NCBI GenBank assembly: GCA_028868335.1
Contig: JAGWUU010000008.1
Coordinates: 1-24,432, forward strand
DNA length: 24,432 nt
Direction of reading: 5' to 3'
Origin: Sphingomonadales bacterium
GTDB lineage: Bacteria; Pseudomonadota; Alphaproteobacteria; Sphingomonadales; Sphingomonadaceae
The notes below the pieces were generated by a model that worked only from the letters and a program-made list of their open reading frames with translations, ran no database searches and was not told the origin of the DNA. Numbering within the stretch: the stretch's first letter is position 1; each line of letters begins with the position of its first letter. Positions 6,582 to 13,385 of the stretch are shown here, piece by piece. A program made the position numbers and the translations under genes.

Positions 6582-7508
6582 ATGAACAAGCTGCCCCTCT
6601 CCAAGCGCGTCCAAATCCTTGCGATGCTGTGCGAGGGGTCCTCCATGCGCTCGATCAGCCGGGTCGCAGACGTTTCGATCAACACGGTTTCCAAGCTTCT
6701 GGTTGAAGCTGGCGAGGCAGCAATCGCGATCCACAGTGAGTATGTGCAGAACGTGAGGGCCTCGCGCATCCAGTGCGATGAAATCTGGTCGTTCTGCTAC
6801 GCCACGCAAAAGACCACCAAGGGGCTCGACAATGCCCCGCTTGGCGCTGGCGACGTCTGGACCTGGACTGCACTCGATGCCGATACCAAGCTGATTGTGA
6901 CCTACCTTGTCGGTAGCCGGGATGCGGATTGCGCCATGCAGTTCATGGACGATTTGGCGTGGCGGCTCGCCAACCGGGTCCAACTAACAACTGACGGCCA
7001 CCGACCTTACCTTGAAGCCGTCGAAGGTGCGTTCGGATTCGACATTGATTACGCGATGCTGGTCAAACTGTATGGTGAAGGGCCGCTTAGCCCGGAGCGT
7101 CGCTATAGCCCGATGGAATGCCTTGGAACGCGCAAGCGTCGCGTGACCGGCAATCCAGACGCAAGGGACATTTCGACGAGCCATGTCGAGCGCCAGAACC
7201 TGACCATGCGCATGTCGATGCGTCGGTTCACTCGCCTGACTAACGCTTTCAGCAAGAAGTGGGAGAACCACGTCCACGCGATCTCGCTCTACTTCTTTCA
7301 CTACAACTTCTGTCGCATCCACAAGTCGCTGCGCATCTCCCCCGCGATGGCAGCGGGAATCACCGATACGCTGTGGTCGTTCGATGAGCTGATCGCCAAG
7401 ATGGACACGATGGCGGCACCGCCCGCAAAGCGCGGCCCCTACAAGAAACGTGGTGTCAAGCTTGACAATTCCAAGCGGTCCGTCGCTGAAGTTCAAAATT
7501 CAAACTGA
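6582..7508 (+). CDS. IS1-family-type DDE transposase
   Basis: The 308-aa protein has an N-terminal helix-turn-helix (KRVQILAMLCEG, then MRSISRVADVSINTVSKLL) followed by a DDE catalytic domain. The likely acidic residues are Asp66 in QCDEIWSF, Asp138 in LTTDGHRPYLEA and Glu203 in SHVERQNLTMRM. Segments such as DVWTWTALDADTKLIV and the C-terminal FHYNFCRIHKSLR match the single-frame IS1-type transposases familiar from proteobacteria. The ATG at 6582 gives the common start MNKLPLSKR; an ATG two codons earlier and a TTG at 6546 are also in frame, and no strong ribosome site decides between them. The stop lies inside the right terminal repeat, so that repeat encodes the last residues. The frame is intact with all catalytic residues, so it is probably functional. 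It points towards rpsT. Confidence 0.92.
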   Translation: MNKLPLSKRVQILAMLCEGSSMRSISRVADVSINTVSKLLVEAGEAAIAIHSEYVQNVRASRIQCDEIWSFCYATQKTTKGLDNAPLGAGDVWTWTALDADTKLIVTYLVGSRDADCAMQFMDDLAWRLANRVQLTTDGHRPYLEAVEGAFGFDIDYAMLVKLYGEGPLSPERRYSPMECLGTRKRRVTGNPDARDISTSHVERQNLTMRMSMRRFTRLTNAFSKKWENHVHAISLYFFHYNFCRIHKSLRISPAMAAGITDTLWSFDELIAKMDTMAAPPAKRGPYKKRGVKLDNSKRSVAEVQNSN

Positions 7509-7517
7509 GACACTACC
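7493..7517 (-). repeat. Right terminal inverted repeat (25 bp)
   Basis: This is the exact reverse complement of 4909-4933. It contains the last codons and the stop of the transposase gene and ends CACTACC immediately before the right ATCCGCCA. Confidence 0.95.
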
Positions 7518-7525
7518 ATCCGCCA
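7518..7525 (+). repeat. Right copy of 8-bp target-site duplication
   Basis: ATCCGCCA is identical to 4901-4908. Removing 4909-7525 would restore a continuous spacer between the 50-aa gene and rpsT. Confidence 0.92.
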
Positions 7526-7532
7526 AGATTGC

Positions 7533-7561
7533 TTGACGATTCGCCACCTCCCGGTTAAGGG
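7533..7561 (+). promoter_or_regulatory. Putative rpsT promoter
   Basis: TTGACG at 7533-7538 is a good -35 match. A weaker -10 candidate is TTAAGG (7555-7560, spacer 16) or TAAGGG (7556-7561, spacer 17). The -35 box begins only 8 bp after the transposon's target duplication, so any upstream activating sequence has been replaced by transposon DNA. The assignment is by pattern only. Confidence 0.45.
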
Positions 7562-7626
7562 CCGCGCTTCCCGCGGGGCCGATTTCGGTCGGACCTCGCG
7601 ATTTTGCACGAGATTCAACCGATACG

Positions 7627-7644
7627 GGCCGCTACCGCGCGGCC
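7627..7644 (+). promoter_or_regulatory. rpsT: Leader hairpin just upstream of the rpsT ribosome site
   Basis: GGCCGC (7627-7632) pairs with GCGGCC (7639-7644) around a 6-base loop, ending about 5 bases before the AAGGA ribosome site of rpsT. The leader from about 7560 to 7659 is GC-rich and could fold further. S20 represses its own translation in E. coli, so a structured leader is plausible as a control site; no specific S20-binding element is recognisable. Confidence 0.3.
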
Positions 7645-7659
7645 GAATGAAGGACGAAA

Positions 7660-7920
7660 ATGGCCAATACGCCGCAAGCCCGCAAGCGCATCCGTCGCAA
7701 CGAACGCCGCGCCGAAATCAACGGCAACCGCCTCGGTCGCATCCGTACCTTCATCAAGAAGGTCGAAACCGCGATCGCCGGTGGCGACAAGGCCGCCGCT
7801 GCTGAAGCGCTGAAGGAAGCCCAGCCGGAAATGGCCCGTGGCGTTGCGCGCGGCGTGCTGCACAAGAACACCGTATCGCGCAAGATCTCGCGCCTGACCA
7901 AGCGAGTCGCCGCGCTCTGA
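7660..7920 (+). CDS. rpsT: 30S ribosomal protein S20
   Basis: S20 binds 16S rRNA early in assembly of the small subunit. The 86-aa protein is basic and helical, starting MANTPQARKRIRRNERR and ending SRKISRLTKRVAAL, with the family's conserved GVLHKNTVSRK segment near the C-terminus. The length is normal. The ATG follows AAGGACGAAA, a good ribosome site. rpsT immediately before dnaA is a conserved alphaproteobacterial order. The transposon lies upstream with its transposase pointing towards rpsT, so read-through could add to rpsT expression. A strong terminator follows at 7994-8020. Confidence 0.97.
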   Translation: MANTPQARKRIRRNERRAEINGNRLGRIRTFIKKVETAIAGGDKAAAAEALKEAQPEMARGVARGVLHKNTVSRKISRLTKRVAAL

Positions 7921-7955
7921 TTCGGTTTCGCGCCGAATCGTCCCTCTGCGGGACG
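7919..7955 (+). other. Two tandem hairpins after the rpsT stop
   Basis: GATTCGG (7919-7925) pairs with CCGAATC (7933-7939), and CGTCCC (7939-7944) with GGGACG (7950-7955). They lie between the rpsT stop and the terminator at 7994-8020 and lack T runs. They probably protect or shape the 3' end of the rpsT mRNA. The two share base 7939, so the full stems cannot form at the same time. Confidence 0.4.
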
Positions 7956-7993
7956 GTGGGCGCGGGACGAAAATAGAACATCGGATGAAGCGA

Positions 7994-8020
7994 GCCGTCG
8001 GATTTTCCGGCGGCTTTTTT
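7994..8020 (+). terminator. Intrinsic terminator of rpsT
   Basis: A 9-bp stem, GCCGTCGGA (7994-8002) with TCCGGCGGC (8006-8014) including one T-G wobble, has a 3-base loop and is followed at once by six T residues (8015-8020). This is the clearest rho-independent terminator in the window. It separates rpsT from dnaA transcription. Confidence 0.88.
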
Positions 8021-8382
8021 CATGAACGCAACGGCCAAAAATGCTGCATTGCATCAAGTCGGTGAAATCCCGCGATTCGCATGACGGCATTAAGAAAAAA
8101 GTACCTTTAACAACATGTTACCCGCATCATCGGGATTCTCGCGCACCGAGTTGAGTCAAGGCGATTTATTTCATTTTTTTTACGGTCGCGGCCTTGCCCT
8201 TGCCGGAAGGTCGTCCATAAGACGGGAACTGCCCGGGGCGGACAACCGGCATGGGCATCACACAAAACTTTATGGGCGAGCATCGGCCATTGGGCGGTCG
8301 GTGTGGGATGGTTGCGTCGCGGTATTCGCGATGCGGTCGGGTTCAGCTTGAATCGGGGGCGTTCCGGGTGACGGGCACGGGT
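8021..8382 (+). promoter_or_regulatory. dnaA leader/control region
   Basis: No convincing gene lies in these 362 bp. The first half is AT-rich, with an A run near 8095-8100 and eight T residues at 8174-8181. TTAA-N7-TTAC at 8107-8121 differs at one base from the CtrA consensus TTAA-N7-TTAA, and the same bases form the small palindrome TAACA/TGTTA (8108-8120). I found no good match to the DnaA box TTATCCACA. The dnaA frame stays open without a stop back to an ATG at 8251, but that stretch does not look like DnaA protein. The dnaA promoter is presumably here; no -35/-10 pair stands out. Confidence 0.4.
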
Positions 8383-9882
8383 ATGAACGGGTCGCAGGGC
8401 AATGCTGCTGCGGGCAACAGGAACGATGCAGAGCGCATGAAAGAAGAACAGGAAGCGCTCGATCTTGCCGCGGACTGGGCTGACATCAGCCAGGGTCTGC
8501 GCAAGGACTTGGGGCAACAACTTCACAGCCAGTGGATCAAGCCGATCCAGCTTGGCACCTTCTGCAAGGAAACGGGGACGCTTGACCTGTTCCTGCCGAC
8601 CGAGTTCTCCGCGAACTGGGTGGCGGACCGGTTCTCGGACCGGCTTTCGCTGGCGTGGAAGATCGCCCGCCCGGACGTGCGCCATGTGCGCGTCTCGGTT
8701 CTGCCCGGACGGCGCGCGCTCAGCGGGCTGCGGCTCGGACGCGAGGAGGGCAACCGTCGCCCGGCCAATGATGGCGCCACGCTTTCGATGCCAGGCGATG
8801 CACTCGGCATGGGTGCGGCCGAAATGGGCGGGATGGGACCGGGCGGTCTGAGCATGGCCTCGATCGGCCTCGACCCCTCGCTGACTTTCACCACTTTCGT
8901 TACCGGCGCGGCCAACGTGCTTGCCAGCAATGCGGCGCAGCGCATGGCGGCGCTGGAAAAGCCGCAGTTCGCACCGCTCTACCTCAAGGCGGCGACCGGC
9001 CAGGGCAAGACCCATCTGCTGCACGCGATCGGCCACGCCTATCTGACGGCACATCCGCGTGCGCGAATCTTCTACTGCTCGGCAGAGCGCTTCATGGTGG
9101 AGTTCGTCCAGGCGCTGCGCCAGAACCAGACGATCGAGTTCAAGGCGCGGCTGCGCGGGTTCGACCTGCTGCTGGTTGACGACATCCAGTTCATCATCGG
9201 CAAGGCCAGCGCCCAGGAAGAGCTGCTTTATACGATCGACGCGCTGCTGGCCGAAGGCAAGCGGCTGGTCTTTGCCGCCGACAGGGCGCCCCAGGCGCTT
9301 GACGGAGTCGAACAACGGCTGCTCTCGCGTCTGTCGATGGGCCTTGTCGCGGACATTCAGCCCGCCGACATCGAACTGCGCCGCTCGATCCTCGAGCATC
9401 GTCTCCAGCGGTTTTCGCCGACGCACGTTCCGGCGGACGTGGTCGAGTTCCTTGCCCGCACCATCAACCGCAACGTGCGCGAGCTGGTCGGCGGGCTCAA
9501 CAAGCTGATCGCCTATGCCCAGTTGACCGGGCAGGCGGTGTCGCTCCAGCTTGCCGAGGAACAGCTCACCGACATCCTGTCGGCCAACCGCCGCCGCATC
9601 ACCATCGACGAGATCCAGCGCACCGTTTGCCAGTTCTACCGGGTCGACCGGACCGAAATGGCATCGAAGCGCCGGGCCCGCGCCGTGGTCCGCCCGCGCC
9701 AGGTGGCGATGTACCTCGCCAAGGTGCTGACCCCGCGAAGCTACCCGGAAATCGGCCGCAAGTTTGGCGGGCGTGACCACTCGACCGTGATCCACGCAGT
9801 TCGTCTGATAGAGGACCTGCGCACCCGCGATGCGGACATGGACGGCGACGTGCGCAGCCTGCTCCGCCAACTGGAAAGCTGA
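8383..9882 (+). CDS. dnaA: Chromosomal replication initiator protein DnaA
   Basis: DnaA binds DnaA boxes at oriC, forms an ATP-dependent filament and melts the origin. From the ATG at 8383 the protein is 499 aa. Domain I covers about 30-105 (DLAADWADISQGLRKDLG, then SQWIKPIQLG). A Gly/Met-rich linker (about 140-160) forms domain II. In the AAA+ domain, Walker A is AATGQGKT (203-210; Ala replaces the usual first Gly residues) and Walker B is LLLVDDIQF (D266, D267). The C-terminal DNA-binding domain carries the DnaA signature GGRDHSTVIHAV. In-frame GTG 8368 and ATG 8437 are alternative starts; none has a strong ribosome site, so the exact N-terminus is uncertain. dnaN and gyrB are not adjacent, as is usual in alphaproteobacteria. 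Confidence 0.96.
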   Translation: MNGSQGNAAAGNRNDAERMKEEQEALDLAADWADISQGLRKDLGQQLHSQWIKPIQLGTFCKETGTLDLFLPTEFSANWVADRFSDRLSLAWKIARPDVRHVRVSVLPGRRALSGLRLGREEGNRRPANDGATLSMPGDALGMGAAEMGGMGPGGLSMASIGLDPSLTFTTFVTGAANVLASNAAQRMAALEKPQFAPLYLKAATGQGKTHLLHAIGHAYLTAHPRARIFYCSAERFMVEFVQALRQNQTIEFKARLRGFDLLLVDDIQFIIGKASAQEELLYTIDALLAEGKRLVFAADRAPQALDGVEQRLLSRLSMGLVADIQPADIELRRSILEHRLQRFSPTHVPADVVEFLARTINRNVRELVGGLNKLIAYAQLTGQAVSLQLAEEQLTDILSANRRRITIDEIQRTVCQFYRVDRTEMASKRRARAVVRPRQVAMYLAKVLTPRSYPEIGRKFGGRDHSTVIHAVRLIEDLRTRDADMDGDVRSLLRQLES

Positions 9883-9887
9883 ACAGC

Positions 9888-9940
9888 TTTTCCACCGTCA
9901 GTTAACCGACAGATCACCCCCTGTGCACAGGGGGTGATCT
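9888..9940. repeat. Palindrome cluster after dnaA
   Basis: Three elements lie end to end. TTTTCCACC (9888-9896) is one base from a relaxed DnaA box. A palindrome at 9897-9910 has the form GTC-n-GTTAAC-n-GAC. A perfect 30-bp palindrome follows at 9911-9940, with 15-bp arms centred on TGTGCACA and CCCCC/GGGGG flanks. They sit between convergent dnaA and the SDR gene, so a two-way terminator is the simplest reading, but neither strand has a T run. Protein binding is the alternative. Confidence 0.5.
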
Positions 9941-10012
9941 GCGATGCCACGTTCCCTGCCACCGTTCGACACGACCGGGGTTTGGCTTGACTCTTGCCTG
10001 GCAACGCAGCCC

Positions 10013-10783
10013 CTATGCGGTCAGCCCTCCGTCCACCACCAGCTCGCTGCCCGTAGTGAAGGCCGCACGGTCGCCCGCCAGAAACACCACCGCATCGGCG
10101 ACGTTCTGCGCTTCGCCAAGGTGGCCCAGCGGGTGCATGGCGGAAACACTGGCTACCACCTCGTTGTTGCCCACGCCCTGTGCCTGGGCAAAATCGTCGA
10201 TCAGTACGCGGCCCATGTCGGTGTCTATCACGCCGGGGTGAACCGAGTTCACGCGAATCCGCGCCGGGGCCAGTTCCTTTGCACAGCCCTTGGTGAACAA
10301 TCGCACCGCACCCTTGGTCGAATTGTAACAGGTCGCGCCTGCCGCCCCCTCGATTCCCGCGACCGATGAGAGATTGACGATCGCCGTGCCGCCGCGCCAC
10401 TTCGGCGCCCGTGCCGCGAGTAGCGGAATTGCGGCGCGGGTTCCGAGGAACACGCCTTCGACATTGACCGCGTGGAGTCGCCGCCAGTCCTCCAGGGTTG
10501 TTTCGCTGACTGGCTTGAACAGCCACAGCCCCGCGTTGTTGACCAGGATGTCGAGTCCGCCAAGTCCGGCCTCGATCCAGTCCATCGTCGCCGTCCAGTC
10601 GGCCTCGCTGGTGACATCCAGCGCGCGGGCGATTCCGCCGATCTCGGAGGCGAGCGCGGTGGGTGCGGCAAGGTCGGTCACCGCAACCCTGGCGCCAGCT
10701 GCCGCCAGTGCGCGGGCCGCCGCAGCGCCAAGGCCGCGCGAAGCGCCCGTGACCAGCGCGATCCGTCCGTCAAGATCTCCCAT
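10013..10783 (-). CDS. Short-chain dehydrogenase/reductase (SDR)
   Basis: This 256-aa classical SDR is an NAD(P)-dependent oxidoreductase. The cofactor motif is TGASRGLG (12-19), NNAG is at 82-85, and the catalytic residues are Ser140 in NLSSVAG, Tyr153 and Lys157 in YNSTK. PGVIDTDM follows, and the C-terminus TGSELVVDGGLTA is typical. The Asp in AVTDLA after strand 2 suggests NAD rather than NADP, as an inference. The ATG at 10783 has GGAGG upstream and leaves a 4-bp gap from the acyl-CoA synthetase stop; an extension to 10924 would overlap that gene. The pair is probably an operon, consistent with breakdown of an acid that is first made a CoA thioester, but the substrate cannot be named. 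Confidence 0.9.
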   Translation of the reverse strand: MGDLDGRIALVTGASRGLGAAAARALAAAGARVAVTDLAAPTALASEIGGIARALDVTSEADWTATMDWIEAGLGGLDILVNNAGLWLFKPVSETTLEDWRRLHAVNVEGVFLGTRAAIPLLAARAPKWRGGTAIVNLSSVAGIEGAAGATCYNSTKGAVRLFTKGCAKELAPARIRVNSVHPGVIDTDMGRVLIDDFAQAQGVGNNEVVASVSAMHPLGHLGEAQNVADAVVFLAGDRAAFTTGSELVVDGGLTA

Positions 10784-10787
10784 TGGC

Positions 10788-12485
10788 TCAAGCCTCCACA
10801 ATCTGTTTGGTAAGGGTGTCGCGCAGTTCGCGCCGCAGGAACTTGCCGCTGGCGTTGCGCGGCAAGGGCTGGTCGAGCAGCCAGATGTGGCGCGGCACCT
10901 TATGCTTCGACAAGTGCCGCGCACATTCCTCGCGCAGCATGTCAGCGTTCAATACCGCGCCGGGTCGGGCCACCACGGCCGCGCCCACTTCCTCGCCCAG
11001 ATGCTCGTCCGGCACGGCGAAGACACAACATTCGGCGACGTCTGGATGGCGGTAGAGTGCAGCCTCTACCTCGCTGCAGGCAATGTTCTCGCCTCCGCGA
11101 ATCACCAGATCCTTCTTGCGATCGACGATGGTGAGAAATCCGTCGCCATCCATGCGCGCGATGTCGCCGGTGTGGAGCCAGCCATGGGTGATCGTTTCGG
11201 CCGTGGCTTCGGGCCGGTTGATGTAGCCCTTGATCACGCTGGAGCCCTTGACCCACAGTTCGCCCGGCTCGCCCAAAGGCACCTCGTCGCCATTGTCGTC
11301 GACGCATTTCACTTCGAAGTTGGGCATGGCCGGTCCCGCGCTGTTGGGCCGGTCGACGAAGAAGTCGCCACTGATCGAGGTGATGATCCCGCAGGTTTCG
11401 GTCATGCCATAGCCGGTACTCGGTCGCGCGGTCGGAACCCGTTCCTCGATCTCGAGAACTTGGCCCGGCGGCACTTGCGCTCCGCCCCCGGCAAGGCCGG
11501 TGAGGCTCGACGTATCGGTGGTGAGGAAGTCCGGGTGATTGATCAGTTCGCGCGCCATGACCGGCACACCGCTCATCCCGGTGCAACGCTCGCGCGCTAT
11601 GAGCCTGAGCGCCTCGCCCGCATCCCAACGGTACATCAGGACAAGTGTTCCGCCCGCGGCAGTCGTGGCGTAGGCGCCGCAATTGTTGGCGGTGACATGG
11701 AACAGCGGCGTGGTCAGCAACAGGACAGGAATCGGCGGATCGGCCGGCGGGGCAATGCCGGTCCCACGCTCTACAGCCAACGCGCTCGAGATCGCGGCGT
11801 AGAGCAGGTTCATCAGGTTCGACACGCAGCCGCGATGGGTAAGTTGCGCGCCTTTGGGAAATCCTGTGGTGCCCGAGGTATAGAAGATGCAGGCATCCGC
11901 GTCCGCATCGACGCTTACCTGCGGCATGGCGCCGGAATCGGCGATCACCGTTTCCCAACGGGTGACGTCCGCCGGATAGTCGCCCAACCGCACACCAACC
12001 AGCGCAACCGTTCCGATGCGATCGGGGCAGGCGCGAAACCGTGCGAGTCGCTCGCCATCGCAGAACAGCACCTTCGGCGCCGAATCCTTGAGAGCGTAGT
12101 CCATCTCCTCTGCGGTCCACCACGCGTTCATGCCGACGACCGCGATCCCGGTGCTGACGCAGGCCCAGTAAATCAGCATCCATTCGGGATAGTTGCGCAT
12201 CGCGATGGCGACCCGATCGCCCGGGCGCAGGCCCTGGTCGAACAGCCAGGCTGCGACGGCGTTCGCCCGCGCGTGCGCTTCGGCATAGGTCAGCCGCTCA
12301 TCGCCATAGACGAGGTAGGTGCGGTCGCCATGCGCGGCGGTGGACAGCCAGAATTCGCGCACGCTCGGCGGGGCGTTCCGGTAAGTGAGCAGGCGCTCGC
12401 CGAGCACGTCGGCCTTGACCACCTCGAACTGACCGCCCGGCCCTGTCAGTTCCGCGCGCGCCGCGCGCAGTTCGGCATAGTGCAT
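10788..12485 (-). CDS. Acyl-CoA synthetase / AMP-dependent ligase
   Basis: The 565-aa member of the ANL (AMP-binding) superfamily activates a carboxylic acid with ATP and loads it onto CoA. The adenylation core motif is YTSGTTGFPKG (202-212). STGYGMTETCG is the A5 motif, GWLHTGDIARMDGDG the A7-type motif and DRKKDLVIRGGENI the hinge. The C-terminal catalytic lysine lies in PRNASGKFLRREL. The sequence resembles class I acyl-CoA synthetases of fatty, aromatic or steroid acid catabolism, but the substrate is not readable. The ATG at 12485 has GGGAAG before it; a GTG four codons upstream is an alternative. It is the first gene of a two-gene unit with the SDR and diverges from the MoeB-like gene across 105 bp. 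Confidence 0.92.
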   Translation of the reverse strand: MHYAELRAARAELTGPGGQFEVVKADVLGERLLTYRNAPPSVREFWLSTAAHGDRTYLVYGDERLTYAEAHARANAVAAWLFDQGLRPGDRVAIAMRNYPEWMLIYWACVSTGIAVVGMNAWWTAEEMDYALKDSAPKVLFCDGERLARFRACPDRIGTVALVGVRLGDYPADVTRWETVIADSGAMPQVSVDADADACIFYTSGTTGFPKGAQLTHRGCVSNLMNLLYAAISSALAVERGTGIAPPADPPIPVLLLTTPLFHVTANNCGAYATTAAGGTLVLMYRWDAGEALRLIARERCTGMSGVPVMARELINHPDFLTTDTSSLTGLAGGGAQVPPGQVLEIEERVPTARPSTGYGMTETCGIITSISGDFFVDRPNSAGPAMPNFEVKCVDDNGDEVPLGEPGELWVKGSSVIKGYINRPEATAETITHGWLHTGDIARMDGDGFLTIVDRKKDLVIRGGENIACSEVEAALYRHPDVAECCVFAVPDEHLGEEVGAAVVARPGAVLNADMLREECARHLSKHKVPRHIWLLDQPLPRNASGKFLRRELRDTLTKQIVEA

Positions 12486-12590
12486 CGCTCTTCCCACCTT
12501 GCTTTAACTGCGTGATTAAATGCCGCAGGTATGGCGCCGGGGCAAGGTCTCGTCTCGCCATCGGGAACATTCGTGCGTAAGGCGCTGGCC

Positions 12591-13361
12591 ATGGCACTTC
12601 CTCCTGACCGCCTAGAACGCTTCGCCCGCCATATCGTCCTGCCTGAAGTGGGCGGGGCGGGGCAGGTCGCGCTTGCCGGGGCGCGGGTCGCGCTGATCGG
12701 CTGCGGCGGGATCGGTTCGCCGGCTTTGCAGTATCTCGCCGCGGCGGGAGTGGGGCATCTGACCCTGATCGACGATGACGTGGTCGAACTGTCGAACCTC
12801 CAGCGCCAGACCATTTTCATGCCGGCAGACGTCGGGCGTTCCAAGGCCGAAGCCGCCGCGGAATGGGTCACGCGGTTCGACGGGTCGCTCAAGGTTCGCA
12901 CGCAGACCAGGCGTATCGCGATCGCCAATGCCTCGGCAATTCTCGAGGGTGCCGACCTCGTCCTTGACGGATGCGACAATTTCGCGACTCGTCTGGCGGT
13001 TTCGGATGCCTGCGTTGCGCTGGGCGTTCCGCTCACCAGCGCGGCGATCGGGCGGTTCCAGGGCCAGGTGGCGAATTTCGCCGGGCATGTGCCTGGTGAG
13101 AGTTGCTATCGCTGTTTCGTCGGTGATGCCTTCGACGCGGAGGATTGCGACACTTGCGCTGCAGACGGCGTGCTGGGCGCCATGGCCGGAATGGTCGGCG
13201 CTTTTGCCGCGATGCAGGCGATCCGCGTGCTGCTTGCCGGCAAGGCGACGCTTGGTGATCCGCAATGGGGGCAACTGCATTTGTTCGACGGACTGGTTCC
13301 AAGCCTTCGGACGATGCGGATCGTCAAGGATTCGGAATGCCGGGGATGTCGCGCAGGCTGA
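12591..13361 (+). CDS. MoeB/ThiF/HesA-family adenylyltransferase
   Basis: This 256-aa E1-like enzyme adenylates the C-terminal Gly-Gly of a ubiquitin-like sulfur carrier (MoaD or ThiS), for molybdopterin or thiamine synthesis. The nucleotide-binding loop is GCGGIG (37-42) and is followed by LTLIDDDVVELSNLQRQ. The zinc Cys pairs are Cys172/Cys175 and Cys250/Cys253. The conserved Cys before GVLG is Cys189 (CAADGVLGA). There is no C-terminal rhodanese domain, so it is the short MoeB-like type. The ATG at 12591 has TAAGG upstream and fits the family start LERFARHIVLPE; an in-frame GTG at 12573 is possible. No moa or thi gene is adjacent, so MoeB versus ThiF is undecided, although MoeB is the closer resemblance. 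Confidence 0.9.
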   Translation: MALPPDRLERFARHIVLPEVGGAGQVALAGARVALIGCGGIGSPALQYLAAAGVGHLTLIDDDVVELSNLQRQTIFMPADVGRSKAEAAAEWVTRFDGSLKVRTQTRRIAIANASAILEGADLVLDGCDNFATRLAVSDACVALGVPLTSAAIGRFQGQVANFAGHVPGESCYRCFVGDAFDAEDCDTCAADGVLGAMAGMVGAFAAMQAIRVLLAGKATLGDPQWGQLHLFDGLVPSLRTMRIVKDSECRGCRAG

Positions 13362-13385
13362 GTTGGCTCGCCTTCGCAAACCACA

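Larger units (their letters stand above)
4909..7517 (+). mobile_element. IS1-family-type transposon with two passenger genes
   Basis: A 2609-bp element is bounded by perfect 25-bp inverted repeats (4909-4933 and 7493-7517) that start GGTAGTGTCTCAG, and flanked by the 8-bp duplication ATCCGCCA. IS1-type ends also start with GGT and make 8-9 bp duplications. Contents in order: a small basic protein gene (4994-5233, plus), an AAA+ ATPase gene (5211-6479, minus), an AT-rich divergent promoter region, and a DDE transposase gene (6582-7508, plus) whose last codons lie inside the right repeat. A plain IS1-like element is roughly 0.8-1.2 kb, so about 1.6 kb here is passenger DNA. The ATPase portion is distinctly AT-rich compared with the host and with the other two genes, indicating separate origins. 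The insertion splits the mutM / rpsT-dnaA gene order just upstream of the likely rpsT promoter. Family assignment rests on the transposase sequence and the ends; no database was searched. Confidence 0.92.

Noticed and set aside
8251..8382. A longer DnaA beginning at the ATG at 8251
   Set aside because: The extra 44 residues do not resemble DnaA domain I, which starts normally about 25 residues after the ATG at 8383.
8021..8382. A chromosomal origin (oriC) upstream of dnaA
   Set aside because: The region is AT-rich in part, but no cluster of DnaA boxes is visible; in many alphaproteobacteria the origin is not next to dnaA.
8107..9870. A 587-codon open frame on the minus strand
   Set aside because: It is antisense to dnaA and low in complexity, with no family motif. 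DnaA is certain.
10374..12515. A 713-codon open frame on the plus strand
   Set aside because: It is antisense to the acyl-CoA synthetase and SDR genes, which have complete motifs. High GC produces long antisense frames, and the product has no recognisable domain.
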